A stretch of DNA of 20,015 nt, from assembly GCA_000969725.1 (NCBI GenBank), contig JXSR01S073343.1; one strand, given 5' to 3'. Positions 18,798-20,015 of this stretch are shown here, piece by piece; the stretch's first letter is position 1; each line of letters starts with the position of its first letter. Origin of the DNA: Ophiothrix spiculata. Lineage: Eukaryota; Echinodermata; Ophiuroidea; Amphilepidida; Ophiotrichidae. Position numbers and translations under genes: made by a program. The notes under the pieces are model-generated. The model was not told the DNA's origin and searched no databases. It saw only the letters and a list, made by a program, of their open reading frames with translations.

Positions 18798-19065
18798 ATT
18801 CATCTGGGTTAATATTAGTTATATGATGAATTTAAATCAAGACACCCAGAAATTTACTTACTCGAAGCAACCGACGTTGCGGGCGAAACCATCGTACTTC
18901 AACTGGGTTGCAGTGTATACCTTGAAGCTCTTATTCATCTGGGTTGATATAAGTTCTATGATAAATTTAAATCTAGACACCCATAAATTTACTTACTAGG
19001 AGCAACCGACGTTAGGGGCGAAACCATCGTCCTTCAGCTGGGTTGTGATGTATACCTTGAAGCTA
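18798..19065. repeat. PLE-2 terminal repeat in tandem (2 units of ~135 bp)
   Basis: ATTCATCTGGGTT starts at 18798 and 18933, and GAAGCT closes the units at 18929 and 19065. Shared blocks include ATGAATTTAAATC/ATAAATTTAAATC, GCAACCGACGTT and GGGCGAAACCATCGT. Tandem terminal repeats (pseudo-LTRs) are a known feature of PLEs. Confidence 0.82.
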
Positions 19066-19111
19066 GTTTGATGTGACATCATTAGATGTTAAAGATGACG
19101 TCATTCTGCGA
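18940..19111 (+). repeat. PLE-2 left inverted-repeat arm
   Basis: This stretch matches the reverse complement of 19584-19754 along its length: 'aagttctatgataaatttaa', GCAACCGACGTT, GCGAAACCAT, GCTGGGTTGTGATG and 'agatgttaaagatgacgtca'-like blocks. Identity is moderate to high with a few indels. Confidence 0.82.
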
Positions 19112-19252
19112 GAAACTATCCAAAAATCTTAGGCTCATTTTAAAGGAATACAACATTTCGCCCATATTACAATACAGTGTACAGGTGACGTAATGCGCAC
19201 AAAAGGAGTATGGTCGTTCACGCTCTCTACGGTACTTTCAAAGGGCTGATTA

Positions 19253-19720
19253 AACGGTGTGGTTTATGGTATTCAGTGCGCGGATAAATTGAACTGTAAT
19301 GATTGTTATATAGGAGAAACCTCACAACAACTGCGGAAGACTTCAACAACATTCTCGCTCCACTTTAGGCTCTGCTGAATCAGCTGTTTTGGAACATCTG
19401 AAAGCCAGTGAACATAATTTTGTTTTAGAGGATGTTAAAATTCTGGACAAGGAAAGCCGTTGGTTTGAACGGGAGTAAAGGAAGCCGTCTGGGTGAGAGC
19501 ACAACAACCTTCTCTCAACCGCAGTAGAGGAGTGACAGTCAACCTATCGTACGCCTGGGACAGGGCCATAAAGACTCTTCCTCGCAAAATGATGTCAACT
19601 TTAACATCTTATGACGTCACATACAACCAGCTTCATTGGCGTCATCACAACCCAGCTAAAAGACAATGGTTTCGCTTGCAACGTCGGTTGCTCCGAGTAA
19701 GTGACTTTCTGGTTGTCTAG
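19253..19720 (+). pseudogene. Penelope-like GIY-YIG endonuclease, frameshifted
   Basis: The first frame reads NGVVYGIQCADKLNCNDCYI then GETSQQLRK: Y-G-I and Y-I-G-E-T are the two GIY-YIG halves, with PLE-type cysteines. A 1-nt shift near 19340 leads to LQQHSRSTLGSAES, LEHLKASEHNF and VKILDKESRWFER. A stop (TAA at about 19476) and a shift back near 19472 follow, then GVKEAVWVRAQQPSLNRSRG, which carries the candidate catalytic Glu and the conserved Asn. The frame stays open to TAG 19718-19720, so its last ~45 codons lie inside the inverted terminal repeat. The shifts compensate each other. The enzyme would have cut DNA for retrotransposition; this copy is dead. Confidence 0.85.
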
Positions 19721-19754
19721 ATTTAAATTTATCATAGAACTTATAATAACCGTA
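19584..19754 (-). repeat. PLE-2 right inverted-repeat arm
   Basis: Reverse complement of 18940-19111, as described for the left arm. It includes TGACGTCA at 19612-19619, with a partner at 19096-19103 on the left. Confidence 0.82.
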
Positions 19755-19765
19755 TTTTTTATTAA

Positions 19766-19787
19766 CCAATCAGAACATAATATGCAA
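19766..19787 (+). repeat. direct repeat flanking PLE-2, right copy
   Basis: Differs from 18690-18711 at one of 22 positions. Its CCAAT box is intact (AACCAATCAG), but the octamer is altered to ATGCAATT. Confidence 0.7.
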
Positions 19788-19854
19788 TTGAGCTCAATAA
19801 TATACGTAAATACCTTCCACCATGTTTTATGCAAATTGTTGACGAGACAAACAT

Positions 19855-20015
19855 TCATTCATCCATCCACCCACTCACTTAGCAAAATATACATACATAC
19901 TTCAGATTACAACCAAAAACAATGTGTGCCTTTGTACTTGCGACCACAAACAAACAAACAAACAACCCAACAAACAAACAAAGAAACATACATACAAAAA
20001 AGAAAACAATAATTA
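19855..20015. repeat. low-complexity CA/A-rich block with (CAAA)n
   Basis: ATTCATCCATCCACCCACTC, ACATACATAC and CAAACAAACAAACAA tracts follow each other up to the window edge. A 103-codon frame that crosses it is compositional and not a gene. Confidence 0.8.

Larger units (their letters stand above)
18798..19754 (+). mobile_element. Penelope-like retroelement remnant with inverted terminal repeats (PLE-2)
   Basis: The layout is tandem terminal repeats, about 140 bp without recognisable coding, a GIY-YIG endonuclease remnant on the plus strand, and an inverted copy of the terminal repeat. The reverse transcriptase is missing, so the element was deleted internally or inserted as a short copy. 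Inverted or partly inverted pseudo-LTRs are reported for PLEs. Exact ends are uncertain. Confidence 0.72.

Noticed and set aside
18858..18895. Possible hammerhead in the PLE-2 terminal repeat
   Set aside because: It has a GCAAC/GTTGC stem and a GCGAAACC block, but CTCGAA/CTCGGA does not fit CUGANGA and four extra bases separate the stem from GAAA in most copies.
19701..20012. 103-codon plus-strand frame at the window end
   Set aside because: It starts in the PLE-2 inverted arm and runs into a (CAAA)n tract giving Thr/Gln/Lys/Asn runs; not a protein.

Overview
The window looks like AT-rich animal nuclear DNA, most plausibly from an invertebrate and perhaps a marine one. I see no bacterial operons, ribosome-binding sites, rRNA or CRISPR, and no intact protein-coding gene. 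What I can recognise is decayed eukaryotic mobile elements and satellite DNA: two Penelope-like (PLE) GIY-YIG endonuclease remnants, a 5'-truncated LINE, small inverted-repeat (MITE-like) elements and several tandem repeat families. The taxon cannot be fixed from this sequence alone.

Layout, left half. Positions 1-1560 are a satellite with a 187-bp period whose orientation flips near 604. Positions 1612-2345 are TTTGACA-rich DNA: an imperfect palindrome with perfect 27-nt arms, then a ~71-bp tandem array. Positions 2903-5278 are a nest of foldback elements: palindromes 3141-3708 and 3953-4878, framed by an outer inverted pair. Positions 5280-8340 hold nothing recognisable apart from a T-rich low-complexity block. 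At 8556-9045 lies a minus-strand PLE fragment whose ORF ends inside a hammerhead-ribozyme-like motif. A 50-bp tandem repeat, more TTTGACA-rich DNA (9046-9445) and a ~215-bp diverged tandem repeat (9590-10215) follow.

Layout, right half. A LINE fragment (10516-12427) ending in (GATA)n is bounded by a perfect 11-bp target-site duplication. It splits an older open frame (10283-10515 and 12428-12568) that weakly resembles a DDE transposase. Further right are a 195-bp MITE, a 613-bp TTAA-flanked piggyBac-type non-autonomous element carrying three phased CRE-like sites, two tRNA-like remnants, and a second PLE remnant (about 18798-19754). That second remnant has a tandem 135-bp terminal repeat on the left, an inverted copy on the right and a frameshifted GIY-YIG endonuclease between them.

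The window is best read as a record of repeated insertion and decay. The most informative items are the ribozyme-like PLE terminus, the inverted-repeat PLE, the LINE insertion that preserves its target reading frame, and the orientation switch in the 187-bp satellite.
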